A stretch of 64,000 bases of DNA from assembly GCF_001938985.1 (NCBI RefSeq), contig NZ_MKIN01000019.1:62001-126000 (forward strand), read 5' to 3'. The DNA is from Gillisella taibaishanensis (GTDB lineage Bacteria > Pseudomonadota > Alphaproteobacteria > Rhizobiales > Rhizobiaceae). A program made the position numbers and the translations under genes. The notes beneath the pieces were generated by a model. The model searched no databases. It saw nothing but the letters and a program-made list of their open reading frames with translations, and was not told the DNA's origin. Below are positions 52,323 through 62,351 of this stretch, one piece after another (position 1 is the first letter of the stretch; each line of letters begins with the position of its first letter).

Positions 52323-53078
52323 TTATGTAAGAGAAGCGACCGTTTCCGTCCCAATATAGCCTTCGCCGGCATTTTCCTTCAAATCGACGCCGGACAGCTT
52401 CAACCTAAGGGACTCGCGAACCAGCCAGGCGATTTTTTCGGCCGCGAGTTCGTAAGGGAGCCCGTCGTCGTGGATATTGGAAACGCAGTTGCGCTCACTA
52501 TCGCGCCGCCCTTTGCGCGGCGCAAACGTGATATAGGCGCCAAGACTGTCGGGCACGCTGAGGCCCGGCCGCTCGCCAACGAGAACGATCGCGACTTGTG
52601 CCTGGAACGCGGCGGCCGCTTCGTCGCCAAAGGCTACGCGCGCTTGGCTACCGAGAATGACCGGCGCAATGGAAAAGCCACCGAGCCGACGTGCTGTGGC
52701 ATGGTAGACTGCTGCGGCATGCCTTTGTACGGCGGCGGCCGATAGGCCATCGGCGATGACGAAGGCGACATCGTAGGCTTCTTGTCCCTGCGGCAGATCC
52801 TGATGATCAGGCGTGCGGCCGAGGTCGGGCCGGGTGAGATATGTGGCGCGGTCTTTTGCCAAGGAGCGCACAAGCACGGTTTTGGCTGGCGCCAGTTCGG
52901 CCGACAGGATATCGAAATCGACGTCGCCATGTACTGCATCCCTCGCCCTCGCATGAGCAAGTTGAAATTCCAGGACGGCAGCCGTCGGCAGGGCATCACC
53001 GGCTCGCCCGAGGCCAATGCGGGCACGGGTGGCGCTCCTGAAGCGGGCGAAGGGATCGAAATCGACGGGATTGCTCAT
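52323..53078 (-). CDS. eutC: Ethanolamine ammonia-lyase small subunit
   Basis: Small subunit of the adenosylcobalamin-dependent lyase that converts ethanolamine to acetaldehyde and ammonia. The 251-aa protein has the conserved C-terminal block GERPGLSVPDSLGAYITFAP (about 151-170) and ERNCVSNIHDDGLPYELAA (about 177-195), which contacts B12. It overlaps eutB by 4 nt (ATGA). No eutA reactivase is visible next to it. It lies directly upstream of the repABC operon. Confidence 0.92.
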   Translation of the reverse strand: MSNPVDFDPFARFRSATRARIGLGRAGDALPTAAVLEFQLAHARARDAVHGDVDFDILSAELAPAKTVLVRSLAKDRATYLTRPDLGRTPDHQDLPQGQEAYDVAFVIADGLSAAAVQRHAAAVYHATARRLGGFSIAPVILGSQARVAFGDEAAAAFQAQVAIVLVGERPGLSVPDSLGAYITFAPRKGRRDSERNCVSNIHDDGLPYELAAEKIAWLVRESLRLKLSGVDLKENAGEGYIGTETVASLT

Positions 53079-54472
53079 GCCGATGCCTTGTACGAAAGAA
53101 GATTACGGGAAAACGCGTTGGACTGCGGCAGCGGCGCCAGCCGTCCAGAGCGGTCGATCATGCCCATGCGTTTCAGCCAAGCCTCGAATTCCGGTGCCGG
53201 TGGCCGGTTGAACTGATGACGGAGGCCGAGAATGTCGTGATAAGACAGGCTCTGATAGTTGAGCATGACGTCGTCGGCACCAGGGACCGCGATAAGGAAA
53301 TTGACGCCGGCCACTGTAAGTAGCACCATGAGATTGTCCATGTCGTCCTGATCGGCTTCGGCATGGTTGGTGTAGCAAACATCTACGCCCATGGGCACGC
53401 CGAGCAGCTTGCCGCAGAAATGATCTTCCAGGCCTGCACGAATGATCTGTTTGGCGTCGTAAAGATATTCCGGGCCGATGAAGCCGACGACCGTATTTAC
53501 CAACAATGGCTTGACGGCCCGCGCCACCGCGTAGGCACGCACCTCCAATGTTTGCTCATCGACGCCATGATGGGCATCGGCTGAAAGCGCACTGCCCTGC
53601 CCCGTTTCAAGATACATGACGTTGTCACCGACGGTGCCGCGCTTCAGAGACAGCGCGGCTTCACGACCCTCTCGCAGCATCGAAAGATTGACACCGAAGC
53701 CTTTATTGGCGCTTTCCGTGCCGGCCACGGACTGGAACACCAGGTCAAGCGGCGCCCCTGCTTCAATGGCCTGGATCGAGGTGGTGACGTGGGTGAGGAC
53801 GCAGGATTGGGTCGGAATGTCGAACCGCTCCCGGAGCCTGTCGAAGAGATGCATCAGGCGAATGCAGGCGTCGAGATTGTCAGTGGCTGGGTTGATACCG
53901 ATCACAGCGTCGCCGACGCCGTAAAGCAGCCCGTCAAGCGTCGACCCTGCAACGCCTTCAGGATCGTCGGTCGGATGGTTGGGCTGCAGCCGGCTGGAGA
54001 GCCGGCCGGAAAGGCCGATGGTCGAGCGAAACGCAGTCACGATGCTGCATTTAGCGGCAACCGTGATCAAATCGTGATTACGCATCAGCTTGGACACTGC
54101 AGCAACCATTTCCGGTGTCAGACCGGGTGCGAGAGCCGCCAGGACTTCCGTGGTCGCTTCGTAGGACAGCAGCCAGTCGCGGAATTGCCCGACCGTCATA
54201 TGCGAAACCGGAGCAAAGGCCTGTGCATCGTGGCTATCGATGATCAGCCGGGTCACCTCGTCCACTTCATACGGAATGAGCACATCCTCTAGAAAGGTCT
54301 TGAGCGGCAGATCGGCGAGAACGTAGCGCGCGGCAACGCGGCGCTCGTTGCTGCTGGCGGCGATACCGGCCAATTGATCGCCCGATTTCGGCGGCGAGGC
54401 GCAAGCCATCAGGCTCTTGAGATCCTCGAAGACATGGCGCTCGCGCCCCAAAAGGATCGAATAGGATGCCAT
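53075..54472 (-). CDS. eutB: Ethanolamine ammonia-lyase large subunit
   Basis: Catalytic TIM-barrel subunit. The 465-aa protein contains SRLQPNHPTDDPEGVAGSTL (about 182-201), DAVIGINPATDN (about 211), FQSVAGTESANKGFGVNLSML (about 268-288) and YLETGQGSALSADAHHG (about 304-320), all characteristic. GAGGAG lies 7 nt before ATG 54472. Length is normal for EutB. Together with EutC it would let the cell use ethanolamine from phospholipid as nitrogen or carbon source. Confidence 0.94.
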   Translation of the reverse strand: MASYSILLGRERHVFEDLKSLMACASPPKSGDQLAGIAASSNERRVAARYVLADLPLKTFLEDVLIPYEVDEVTRLIIDSHDAQAFAPVSHMTVGQFRDWLLSYEATTEVLAALAPGLTPEMVAAVSKLMRNHDLITVAAKCSIVTAFRSTIGLSGRLSSRLQPNHPTDDPEGVAGSTLDGLLYGVGDAVIGINPATDNLDACIRLMHLFDRLRERFDIPTQSCVLTHVTTSIQAIEAGAPLDLVFQSVAGTESANKGFGVNLSMLREGREAALSLKRGTVGDNVMYLETGQGSALSADAHHGVDEQTLEVRAYAVARAVKPLLVNTVVGFIGPEYLYDAKQIIRAGLEDHFCGKLLGVPMGVDVCYTNHAEADQDDMDNLMVLLTVAGVNFLIAVPGADDVMLNYQSLSYHDILGLRHQFNRPPAPEFEAWLKRMGMIDRSGRLAPLPQSNAFSRNLLSYKASA

Positions 54473-54707
54473 CGTCGCTCTCCTCTCACATGGTGCGGCG
54501 CCAAGGCGCTTATCCCGGCCCGAACGTTCCCCGCTTTTCATCTATTTTAACACGGTCGCAGGTTTGAACCTACGTCAAATGCGACGAAGCAAAGCGCATG
54601 CCAACGCTCCTTTGGAATGCGGTGCGCCCAGTTTTCATGAATGCGGACGGAACTCTCGGCGCAACGTTCGGTTCGGAGATCGACATCATGATCAAAAGGA
54701 GACCGTT

Positions 54708-55244
54708 ATGAAGAAGTTTATCCTCGCAGCCGTATTCGCAGCAGTCGCAGCAGCCGCTTCGACGGCGTTTGCACAGACAGTGACGGAAAAGACCGGCGTC
54801 AATTCCGCGTTGGGCGTAGCTCCGAAAACGGCTGACTTCGTCAAGGAAGCCGCAAGCAGCGACATGTTCGAAATTGAATCGAGCAAGCTCGCCATGCAGC
54901 GCTCTGACGATGCCACAAAGGCATTCGCCCAACAAATGATGACTGATCACCAGAAGACCTCGGCAGAGTTGAAGGGTTTCGTGACGAGCGGTAAGGTCAA
55001 GGCAAAGATCCCCACCACGATGGCAGCGCCTTACAAGAAGATGCTGACGAAGCTGAGCAGCTTGCAGGGTGCAGACTTCACCAAGCAGTATCATTCCGAC
55101 CAGGAAAAGGTTCACAAGGACGCTGTTGATCTCTTCCAGCGCTACGGCGACAAGGGTGATAACGCGCAGCTGAAGGCCTGGGCCGCGACAACTCGGCCTG
55201 CCCTCGAGCATCATTTGCAGATGGCAAAAGATCTGAATAAGTAA
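54708..55244 (+). CDS. DUF4142 periplasmic protein
   Basis: A 178-aa exported protein with signal peptide MKKFILAAVFAAVAAAASTA followed by FAQ. The mature part is a ferritin-like helical DUF4142 domain: FVKEAASSDMFEIESSKLAMQ (about 44-64), FAQQMMTDHQKTSAELKGFV (about 73-92) and the C-terminal PALEHHLQMAKDL. Function is unknown; relatives are linked to stress or metal handling. AAAGGAG lies 8 nt before ATG 54708. It is divergent from eutB. Confidence 0.82.
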   Translation: MKKFILAAVFAAVAAAASTAFAQTVTEKTGVNSALGVAPKTADFVKEAASSDMFEIESSKLAMQRSDDATKAFAQQMMTDHQKTSAELKGFVTSGKVKAKIPTTMAAPYKKMLTKLSSLQGADFTKQYHSDQEKVHKDAVDLFQRYGDKGDNAQLKAWAATTRPALEHHLQMAKDLNK

Positions 55245-55262
55245 AGCCAAGATGAAGCAGAT

Positions 55263-55302
55263 ATCGCATTTGCGGCGTTGTGGTCGCAAATGCGATTTCT
55301 CT
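55263..55302 (+). terminator. Terminator after the DUF4142 gene
   Basis: Perfect 12-bp stem ATCGCATTTGCG/CGCAAATGCGAT with a 10-nt loop, then TTTCTCT. It begins 18 nt after the stop codon. Confidence 0.85.
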
Positions 55303-55769
55303 GTCGGCGTGCTGTCGCAAGACAAACATAACCACCGTCGAGCAAGACAAGACCAAGCGCAGACCGTGAAAAGGGAGCGAGGCAACCGGCCTACCTCCCT
55401 TTTTTAGTGCCCAGATTAGCGTGACACCCGCTGATGGAGTGCCGATACTAAAAATATTTTTGATTGTTGGTGTCGCTCGGCCTCCATTTTCGTGACGACG
55501 GTGTTGGCAAAATGACTTACATAGTATCGAAAATTTACGTGTGCTGCGCAATAAATGACAAGCCAGTTGAGTAAGTTAGAGAATAGATGGAGGAATCCGA
55601 AATAATATTAAAAACATATATTCATAAGTCGTTAACCATTGCGTTGAAAGCGCCTCAATCCGAAGCATTTTAGGAAATTTTTGATAAATTAAGCCGTAGT
55701 TTCTCATCGCTCCGATCTGGAGCCTCCGCACATGAAGTTGTGGTGCAATGAAAAATGAGGAATGCGCAC
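55303..55769 (+). promoter_or_regulatory. AT-rich upstream region of the cellulose operon
   Basis: A long non-coding stretch that is strongly AT-rich from about 55550 to 55700, unlike its surroundings. It must hold the bcsA promoter. Such AT-rich leaders are typical targets of nucleoid or MucR-type regulators, but I cannot name a binding site. No gene is supported. Confidence 0.5.
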
Positions 55770-58028
55770 ATGAAGTGCTTTTCGTTGCCCGCGATCATTG
55801 CGGGCGCCGTCGGACTGTTTCTGATTTGGCTCCCAATGAGCCTTCAGGCTCAGCTGGTTCTGAGCCTTACGATCTTGGGCATCATGCTTGCCCTCATGAT
55901 CAGACCCGATATCAAGACCTTTCGTCAGATTATTTTCGTTTGCGCTACAGTTCTTGCCATGCGTTATGCTTTCTGGCGAACCACGCAGACTTTGCCTGAC
56001 ATCTCAGAGCCGATCAATTTTATCCCCGGCTTCATCCTTTATATTGCCGAGATGTTTTCGTTGCTGATGATGGCGGTTAGCTTCTTCATCGTGGCGGATC
56101 CATTGAAGCGAGCCCGCCCCGCCATTCTCGCTGACGCGGAATGCCCGACGGTGGATGTCTTCGTTCCCAGTTACAACGAGGATCCCGAACTGCTGGCCTT
56201 GACGCTGGCGGCCGCGAGATCGATGAACTACCCGCAGGATAAACTGACCGTTTACCTGCTCGATGACGGCGGGACGGACGCCAAGTGCAGTCACAAGGAC
56301 CCGCGCGTTGCCGTGCAGGCGATGAAGCGCCGCGAGCAGTTGAAGGCGCTCTGCGCAGCGCTTGGGGTCAAATACCACGCCCGGCGTGAAAACTCCCATG
56401 CCAAGGCAGGCAATCTGAATGCCGGGCTTGAGGTTTCGACAGGGGAACTCGTGGTCGTCTTCGATGCCGACCACGCGCCAGTGCGCGAATTCCTGCACGA
56501 GACAGTTGGCTACTTCACGGCTGATGAAAAGCTATTCCTCGTCCAGACCCCGCATATGTTTCTCAATCCGGACCCGCTCGAGAAAAACCTCGAGACATTC
56601 GCGCGGATGCCCTCGGAAAACGAGATGTTCTATTCTGTCGTTCAATGCGGTCTCGACAAGTGGGATGCCTCGTTCTTCTGCGGCTCGGCGGCAGTTCTGC
56701 GCCGAACGGCTTTGAAGGAAACAGACGGCTTCTCCGGCCAGTCCATCACCGAGGATTGCGAAACCGCGCTGTCGCTGCACAGCCGTGGCTGGCACAGTGT
56801 CTATGTCGACCGTCCGCTGATCGCTGGGTTGCAGCCTGAAACCTTCGTGTCCTTCATTGGCCAGCGCGCCCGCTGGTGCCAGGGCATGTTGCAGATCCTC
56901 ATTCTCAACCGGCCTTTCCTGGCACGCGGCCTGACCATGGGCCAGCGCATCTGCTACGCCGGCACCAATCTGTTCTGGCTGTTTCCTGTCACGCGGCTGA
57001 TCTTCATGTTCGCGCCGCTCCTCTACATCTTCTTCTCGCTTGAAATCTTTCAGGCCAATATTCTGGAATTTGCCTGCTACACGGCAATGTATCTGGTCTC
57101 TTCCTTTGCCATGCAGAGCTACCTCTATGGCAGGGTGCGCTGGCCCTGGGTTTCCGAACTCTACGAATATGTTCAGTCGGTGATGTTGCTCGGCTCGATC
57201 ATCAGCGTGATCCGCAATCCGCGCAAACCGACATTCAACGTCACCGCCAAGGGCCAGACGCTGGAGGAAAGCCGGCTATCTCCCCTCGCCCGGCCCTATT
57301 TCGTGATCTTCGCCGTTCTGCTCGGCAGTGGTCTTTATGCTATCTGGCGCTATCTCACCGAGCCGATGTCATCGGAACTGCTGCTGATTGTTGCCGGCTG
57401 GAATTTCATCAATGTCGGCATCGCTGCCGCAGCCCTCGGTGTCGTATCCGAACGGCGCGAACGCCGCCGCAACCACCGCCTCCAGGTGCGCCGTCACGCG
57501 CTGATGCGGATCGCTGGTAAACTCTACTCGATCCTCATCGAAGACGCCTCGAGCGGTGGCATCGCGGTTCAGTTCATGGAAGGCGATCCGGGCCTCGACA
57601 AGGTTGACGGCGCTGTCGGCACGGTCGAGCTGCGCCGGGCCGGCATTGCCCGGAGTTTCCAGGTCGTGCATCGCAGTATCAGCGATCGCGACGACGGCAA
57701 GTCCTTCGGGTTTGCCTATGCGGAGCGCACGCCTGAAACCTTCCTGGCAATTGCTGACCTGATGTTCTCGGAGCAGTCTACCTTGCAGGACCGGCTGACC
57801 CGGCGCCAGAAACGCCAAGGCTATTTGCAGGCCTCACTCGCCTTCTTTGTCTGGGTATTTGCAGGCATGTTGCGGTTTTTCCAGTACACCGGCGGCCTCG
57901 TCAGCGAGCAGAAGGAGAAATCTTTCGACGACGCGCCCATGATGATCGACATGACCAGCGACGGCGGCGAAGTCCGGGAAAATCAACCCGACATGTCAGC
58001 ATTGATGGGGGAGCGGACCTATGCTTAA
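55770..58028 (+). CDS. bcsA: Cellulose synthase catalytic subunit BcsA (CelA)
   Basis: Inner-membrane GT2 enzyme that polymerises UDP-glucose to beta-1,4-glucan and threads it through the membrane. The 752-aa protein has the D,D,D,QxxRW set: LLDDGGTD (about 164), FDADH (about 231), ITEDCET (about 326) and QRARWCQG (about 364). Multiple helices flank the domain. A PilZ domain for c-di-GMP binding follows, with an Arg-rich entry (RRERRRNHRLQ, about 560) and DASSGG (about 591). ATG 55770 has GAGGA 8 nt upstream and is preferred over ATG 55755. Confidence 0.95.
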   Translation: MKCFSLPAIIAGAVGLFLIWLPMSLQAQLVLSLTILGIMLALMIRPDIKTFRQIIFVCATVLAMRYAFWRTTQTLPDISEPINFIPGFILYIAEMFSLLMMAVSFFIVADPLKRARPAILADAECPTVDVFVPSYNEDPELLALTLAAARSMNYPQDKLTVYLLDDGGTDAKCSHKDPRVAVQAMKRREQLKALCAALGVKYHARRENSHAKAGNLNAGLEVSTGELVVVFDADHAPVREFLHETVGYFTADEKLFLVQTPHMFLNPDPLEKNLETFARMPSENEMFYSVVQCGLDKWDASFFCGSAAVLRRTALKETDGFSGQSITEDCETALSLHSRGWHSVYVDRPLIAGLQPETFVSFIGQRARWCQGMLQILILNRPFLARGLTMGQRICYAGTNLFWLFPVTRLIFMFAPLLYIFFSLEIFQANILEFACYTAMYLVSSFAMQSYLYGRVRWPWVSELYEYVQSVMLLGSIISVIRNPRKPTFNVTAKGQTLEESRLSPLARPYFVIFAVLLGSGLYAIWRYLTEPMSSELLLIVAGWNFINVGIAAAALGVVSERRERRRNHRLQVRRHALMRIAGKLYSILIEDASSGGIAVQFMEGDPGLDKVDGAVGTVELRRAGIARSFQVVHRSISDRDDGKSFGFAYAERTPETFLAIADLMFSEQSTLQDRLTRRQKRQGYLQASLAFFVWVFAGMLRFFQYTGGLVSEQKEKSFDDAPMMIDMTSDGGEVRENQPDMSALMGERTYA

Positions 58029-60342
58029 GCACCGTCTTCTCGCCGCAAGAAGCAGCGTTACGTTGACCGCGTTGGCTGCGGCGCTGCTTTTACCCTACAT
58101 TGCCAAAGCCACCGACCTGTCGTTGTTTCCGCGCGACGCTGCCTCTGTTCAAGCCACGGCAGGCTCGCTTGTCGGCAAGCCTGCTTCGTCCCAAGTTGCG
58201 GCGAAAGCGCTGATCCCGTTCAACCAGTCGGGGGACGAGCAGCAATTGGTCGGTGAGGACGATAGCCGGATCCTCTCCTTCTATCTCGGGGCGGACGCCG
58301 CCCGCGCCGGCGGCACCTTGCGGCTCGCTTACGTCAATGCTGCAGCCGTCTTGCCTGACGATGCCGTGATAGATGTGGAGGTCAACGGTCACTCTCAGGG
58401 GTCCTTCCCGATCCGCGGCCCGAATGGAATGGTAACGGAAAATCTGGCCATCGCTGCCCGCGATCTTGTTGCCGGAGAAAACACCGTCCGGGTGCGGGCA
58501 CGCCAGCATCACCGCGTCGATTGCTCATTGAAAGCCGTCTATGAGCTTTGGACACGTCTCGATCCAGCCTTGAGCGGGTTCATCACCGATCGGCTCCTGC
58601 CGGCGAACGATGTGGCTTCGCTGCTGGCGGTTGGGCGCAATGGCGAGGGTAGCACCGATATCCGGCTGATTGCGCCGTCGCGGGAAGCGCTGACGCTGGT
58701 GCGCGATGCGCTGCCGACAATCCAGACCCTGGCACTGCTGCTCGGCCGAACGGACATCAAGGTGTCGATTGCCGAAGAGGCGACGGGGGGCCCCGGTATC
58801 GACCTCTATTTCGGCGATCCGCGCTCTTATCCTGAAACCGATTCCGGTAAGCAGGTCCTGGCCGCCGCCCCGCCCGGCTTTTCCGTTCGCCAAAATGGCA
58901 GCCCGGATCAGCTGACAGTTACCATGCGTGGAAATAGCCCTGCGCAGCTTGAAAGCCTTTTGCTCGCAGCCGTGAACGGATCTCTGAAGCCGCTGATCGA
59001 TATGCGCAAGGTCACCGAGGCAGAGCGCCACATCACCGGTGACCGCGCCGGCCGTTATCCGCTGTCGAAAACGGGCTATAGGACCGCGCAGTTTGCAGGG
59101 CGCCTGTTCCAGACCACCTTCAAGCTGGACATGCCGGCAGATTTCTATCCCGGTGACTACGGCCGGATCGATCTGAAGCTGGATGCCGCAACAGCACCCG
59201 GATTGGCCGACGATGCGCAACTGCTGATCCGCGTTAATCAGAAGGCGGTCACTAGCCATGCGCTCTATTCGCCGGAGGGGGCGACGTTCAAAGGCAAGAT
59301 GATCGAGATGCCGCTTCGCGCCTTTCACCCCGGCAGCAACGAAATCGAAATCCTGGCGGAACTGCCCATCGCCGCAGACGCCAAATGCGATCCTGCCAGC
59401 CGGGACGAGAGCCGGCCGCGTTTTCTTCTGCTTGACAGTACGGAGGTCGTCGTCCCCGAGGTCGCGCATATCGGCAGAATGCCCGATCTTGCTGCTTTCG
59501 CTGGTGACGCCTACCCTTTCACCAAGGGCAATGCTCTCGAGCTTTATGTCGCAACGGGTGACGACGCCACGCTTGGTGCGGCCATGACGATGATGGCGCG
59601 CCTTGCCCAGGCGGCCAAAGCGCCCATCGGGGTGACACTGAAACTCGGCAATCCCGATGATGCCGATGACAGCAATGCGCTGATCTTCAAAACCCACGGC
59701 GCGCAACTTGCCATGGCAAAGCCTGGCCAGAGCAAGGACGTCGACAACCTGACGACAGGAGGTATCAACACCCCAGCCTCGACGTCAGGCGAAATCGTCA
59801 ATCATTCCGACGCCTTGCTCAACGCCTTCAAGGCCAGCACGGCCTTGGACGAGGATAGCCTGTCCTGGCGCTCCCGGGCGGTGTCGACCTTCTTTTCGAC
59901 CTTCGGTGGTATCAGGCGTTGGCTGACCTATCTCAGCCCGGTGCCGTCAAATGTCACTGTGGAGCGAACGGATGTCCTGATGGAGATGGCGCAAACCAAG
60001 GCGCCGGGCGGTCACGCGGTCTGGACGACCCTGAGCGCTGAGACCAGCCAGGATCTGGAGACAGGCATCCGCGCCATCACGTCTGCCGACAATTGGAACG
60101 CTCTCAACGGCGCCCGTGGCCTGGTGCGCAAGTCCGATTTCGGCCTCGTCACCGTTGCCCCGGCTGATTACAGCTTTTTCCCGCTGGAAGACACCAGTCT
60201 GTCCAACCTGCGGCGGCTGGCGGCGGCATGGCTGTCCGACAATTTCAAGATCTATGTCCTTGCCGTCGTGCTGTGCATCGGTGCCTTCGGATGGTGGCTG
60301 GGCAATCTGGTTCCCCGCAAGGGTGTGAGGACGGACGTATGA
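58021..60342 (+). CDS. bcsB: Cellulose synthase periplasmic subunit BcsB (CelB)
   Basis: Partner of BcsA with a periplasmic body and one C-terminal membrane anchor. The 773-aa protein has a signal sequence (ending LLLPYIAKA), conserved beta-domain segments (AGGTLRLAYVNAAAVLPDDA; RARQHHRVDCSLKAVYELWT) and the final helix KIYVLAVVLCIGAFGWWLG. It overlaps bcsA by 8 nt and its stop overlaps the next start (ATGA), so the genes are translationally coupled. Confidence 0.92.
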   Translation: MLKHRLLAARSSVTLTALAAALLLPYIAKATDLSLFPRDAASVQATAGSLVGKPASSQVAAKALIPFNQSGDEQQLVGEDDSRILSFYLGADAARAGGTLRLAYVNAAAVLPDDAVIDVEVNGHSQGSFPIRGPNGMVTENLAIAARDLVAGENTVRVRARQHHRVDCSLKAVYELWTRLDPALSGFITDRLLPANDVASLLAVGRNGEGSTDIRLIAPSREALTLVRDALPTIQTLALLLGRTDIKVSIAEEATGGPGIDLYFGDPRSYPETDSGKQVLAAAPPGFSVRQNGSPDQLTVTMRGNSPAQLESLLLAAVNGSLKPLIDMRKVTEAERHITGDRAGRYPLSKTGYRTAQFAGRLFQTTFKLDMPADFYPGDYGRIDLKLDAATAPGLADDAQLLIRVNQKAVTSHALYSPEGATFKGKMIEMPLRAFHPGSNEIEILAELPIAADAKCDPASRDESRPRFLLLDSTEVVVPEVAHIGRMPDLAAFAGDAYPFTKGNALELYVATGDDATLGAAMTMMARLAQAAKAPIGVTLKLGNPDDADDSNALIFKTHGAQLAMAKPGQSKDVDNLTTGGINTPASTSGEIVNHSDALLNAFKASTALDEDSLSWRSRAVSTFFSTFGGIRRWLTYLSPVPSNVTVERTDVLMEMAQTKAPGGHAVWTTLSAETSQDLETGIRAITSADNWNALNGARGLVRKSDFGLVTVAPADYSFFPLEDTSLSNLRRLAAAWLSDNFKIYVLAVVLCIGAFGWWLGNLVPRKGVRTDV

Positions 60343-62351
60343 GCCACGTAATAAAATTCTCTCTTGGCCTTTTGGCCGGGGCCGTCGCGCTGACAGCACT
60401 GTCGGCCAATGCCGAGCAGCATGCGCCACGACCGCGCATTGCAGCCCAGGCGCAAGCAGTGGAAGAGGCACCCGATGCCGTCGAGCTCGCCGGTCTCTAT
60501 TATTTCGCAAAACAGGGCCAGATGGATAGGGTCTCCTCCGAAACCCGGCGGCTGCAGCTGAAATATCCGAATTTCATCCAACCGGACGATCTCTTCAACC
60601 GTGATGAGACCCCCAAAATCGATGAGGGTTCGCTTTGGGCGCTCTATGAAAAGGATGATTACGCCGGTATAGAAGCCGAAATCAGCCGTCTGGCTGCGGC
60701 CACTCCGGGCTGGGAACCGAGCGACGATTTCCAGGAAAAGCTCCAGCGCCGCAAGCTCCGCTTCGACCTGACTGAGTCTTTTAAGGCTCAGGACTGGCCG
60801 AAAGTGATTGCCGCCGGTGCCGCAATCGATCCGAAGACGGAGCCGGATATCGACCTGCTTTGGATGTTGATCGACGCCTACCGTGCCAATGGCATGTCCG
60901 ATGCCGTCGTCCCCGTCTATCGCGGCATCTTGCTGCGCCAGGGCGATGACAGGCCGAGCGATGACGCGATCCTGATCACGCTGCAAAAGGCGATGGATGA
61001 TTTTCCGGTCGATGAATTGCGCCTCACCATCGCCAAGTTTGCCACGGACCCGGCTCTTGGCGACAAGCTGCACGCCCTCCACATCGATCTGATGCGCCGG
61101 GAAATCCGCGATTATGTCGCTGATGACAATCCGCAAAAAGCGCCGAGCCAGACGGCGATCGATGCCTTGCGCCGCGAAGCGGCGACAGCGGCAAGTCCGA
61201 AGGATCTTGCGCTGGTGGGCTGGTACAGTCTGAAGACCGGCAAGCCGGTCGAGGCTGAAACCTGGTTCAGACAAATCGTCAAGGTTGGCGACGATCCCGA
61301 AGGCATCAAGGGGCTGTTCCTAAGCCTCAAGAAGCAGAAAAAGGATCAGGACGCCTATCTGTTTGCGACCGGAAAAATCGATGCCATGGTCAATGATAGC
61401 CCGTTCCTCGTCGAGGCACTGTCTTGGCCTTTTGCATCTGACGCGACCGGCGACATCGATCCGGCTGTGGTCAAAGCCTATTCGGCGGCAATCCAACGGA
61501 CTCTCAATGCCGACCATGCCGAAGAACTGGCCTGGCATGCCTTTAACACGAAGCAATATGAGGCAGCCCAGGCCTGGTTTGCCAAGGCCTTTGAATGGAA
61601 GCCGGCGTCTGCCAGCCTGAAAGGCCTGGTTCTGACCGCGCTTCGCAAAGAGGATAAAGCCGGCCTCGAAAGGCTGAAAGCCAGCTATGCCACGGCCTAT
61701 CCGGATGCATTCGCCGATCTGAAGGCAATCGCTGCTGTGCAGAAGGGCAAGGCCGGGCGTGACGTCGCGCCGCCGGCCCATGACGTCGAGCCGAGCTATC
61801 TCACAAGCTTCAAGCAGAAGCGCTACGGCGCCTGCCTTGCCGATTTGCGGTCGCTTGAAGCGCGGGGCGCGCTCTCCAAGGATGCTTTGCTGATCCGGGG
61901 ATGGTGCCAGTACCAGCTCGGCCATTTCGTCGAGGCGAGAGCCGCCTTTACTGCAGCCCTCGAAGCGGGTGCCAATAGCGGCGACGATGCGGCTTACGGC
62001 CTGGCGCTGACGCTGTTGCGCAGCAATCTGGCTGATGACGCTGATCAGCTGATTGGCCGCTACCGCCTCAATCAGGCCCATGATCGGGAAATCCGCGGTG
62101 AGATCTATTGGCAGCGAGCTCGGGCGGCCTTCGATCGCAAAGCCTATCAGGAGACGCTTGATGCCCTCAACATCCGCATGCAGCTGATACCGGAGCCGGC
62201 GAACCTCAGCCAGATGCGTGCCTGGGCGCATTATCACCTCGGGCATTTTGCGCAGTCCCGCGCGATTTTTGCCCAACTCAATCAAACCACCAGCGATCCC
62301 GGCAATATGCGAGGCATCGCCGCTATCGATAACAGGTTTGGAGACCGCTGA
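60339..62351 (+). CDS. bcsK: TPR-rich cellulose biosynthesis protein (BcsK-like)
   Basis: A 670-aa exported protein made of tetratricopeptide-like helical repeats. The signal peptide is FSLGLLAGAVALTALSA. Repeats are apparent at AWHAFNTKQYEAAQAWFAKAF, LRGWCQYQLGHFVEARAAFTAAL-like units and RAWAHYHLGHFAQSRAIFAQL near the end. It lacks the C-terminal outer-membrane barrel of BcsC. In some alphaproteobacterial bcs operons a TPR protein called BcsK follows bcsB or bcsZ; I assign it on that basis. It may scaffold export through the periplasm. Confidence 0.78.
   Translation: MSHVIKFSLGLLAGAVALTALSANAEQHAPRPRIAAQAQAVEEAPDAVELAGLYYFAKQGQMDRVSSETRRLQLKYPNFIQPDDLFNRDETPKIDEGSLWALYEKDDYAGIEAEISRLAAATPGWEPSDDFQEKLQRRKLRFDLTESFKAQDWPKVIAAGAAIDPKTEPDIDLLWMLIDAYRANGMSDAVVPVYRGILLRQGDDRPSDDAILITLQKAMDDFPVDELRLTIAKFATDPALGDKLHALHIDLMRREIRDYVADDNPQKAPSQTAIDALRREAATAASPKDLALVGWYSLKTGKPVEAETWFRQIVKVGDDPEGIKGLFLSLKKQKKDQDAYLFATGKIDAMVNDSPFLVEALSWPFASDATGDIDPAVVKAYSAAIQRTLNADHAEELAWHAFNTKQYEAAQAWFAKAFEWKPASASLKGLVLTALRKEDKAGLERLKASYATAYPDAFADLKAIAAVQKGKAGRDVAPPAHDVEPSYLTSFKQKRYGACLADLRSLEARGALSKDALLIRGWCQYQLGHFVEARAAFTAALEAGANSGDDAAYGLALTLLRSNLADDADQLIGRYRLNQAHDREIRGEIYWQRARAAFDRKAYQETLDALNIRMQLIPEPANLSQMRAWAHYHLGHFAQSRAIFAQLNQTTSDPGNMRGIAAIDNRFGDR

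Noticed and set aside
58525..59706. 393-codon minus-strand frame opposite bcsB
   Set aside because: Shadow of bcsB codon structure. Composition is not protein-like and there is no motif.
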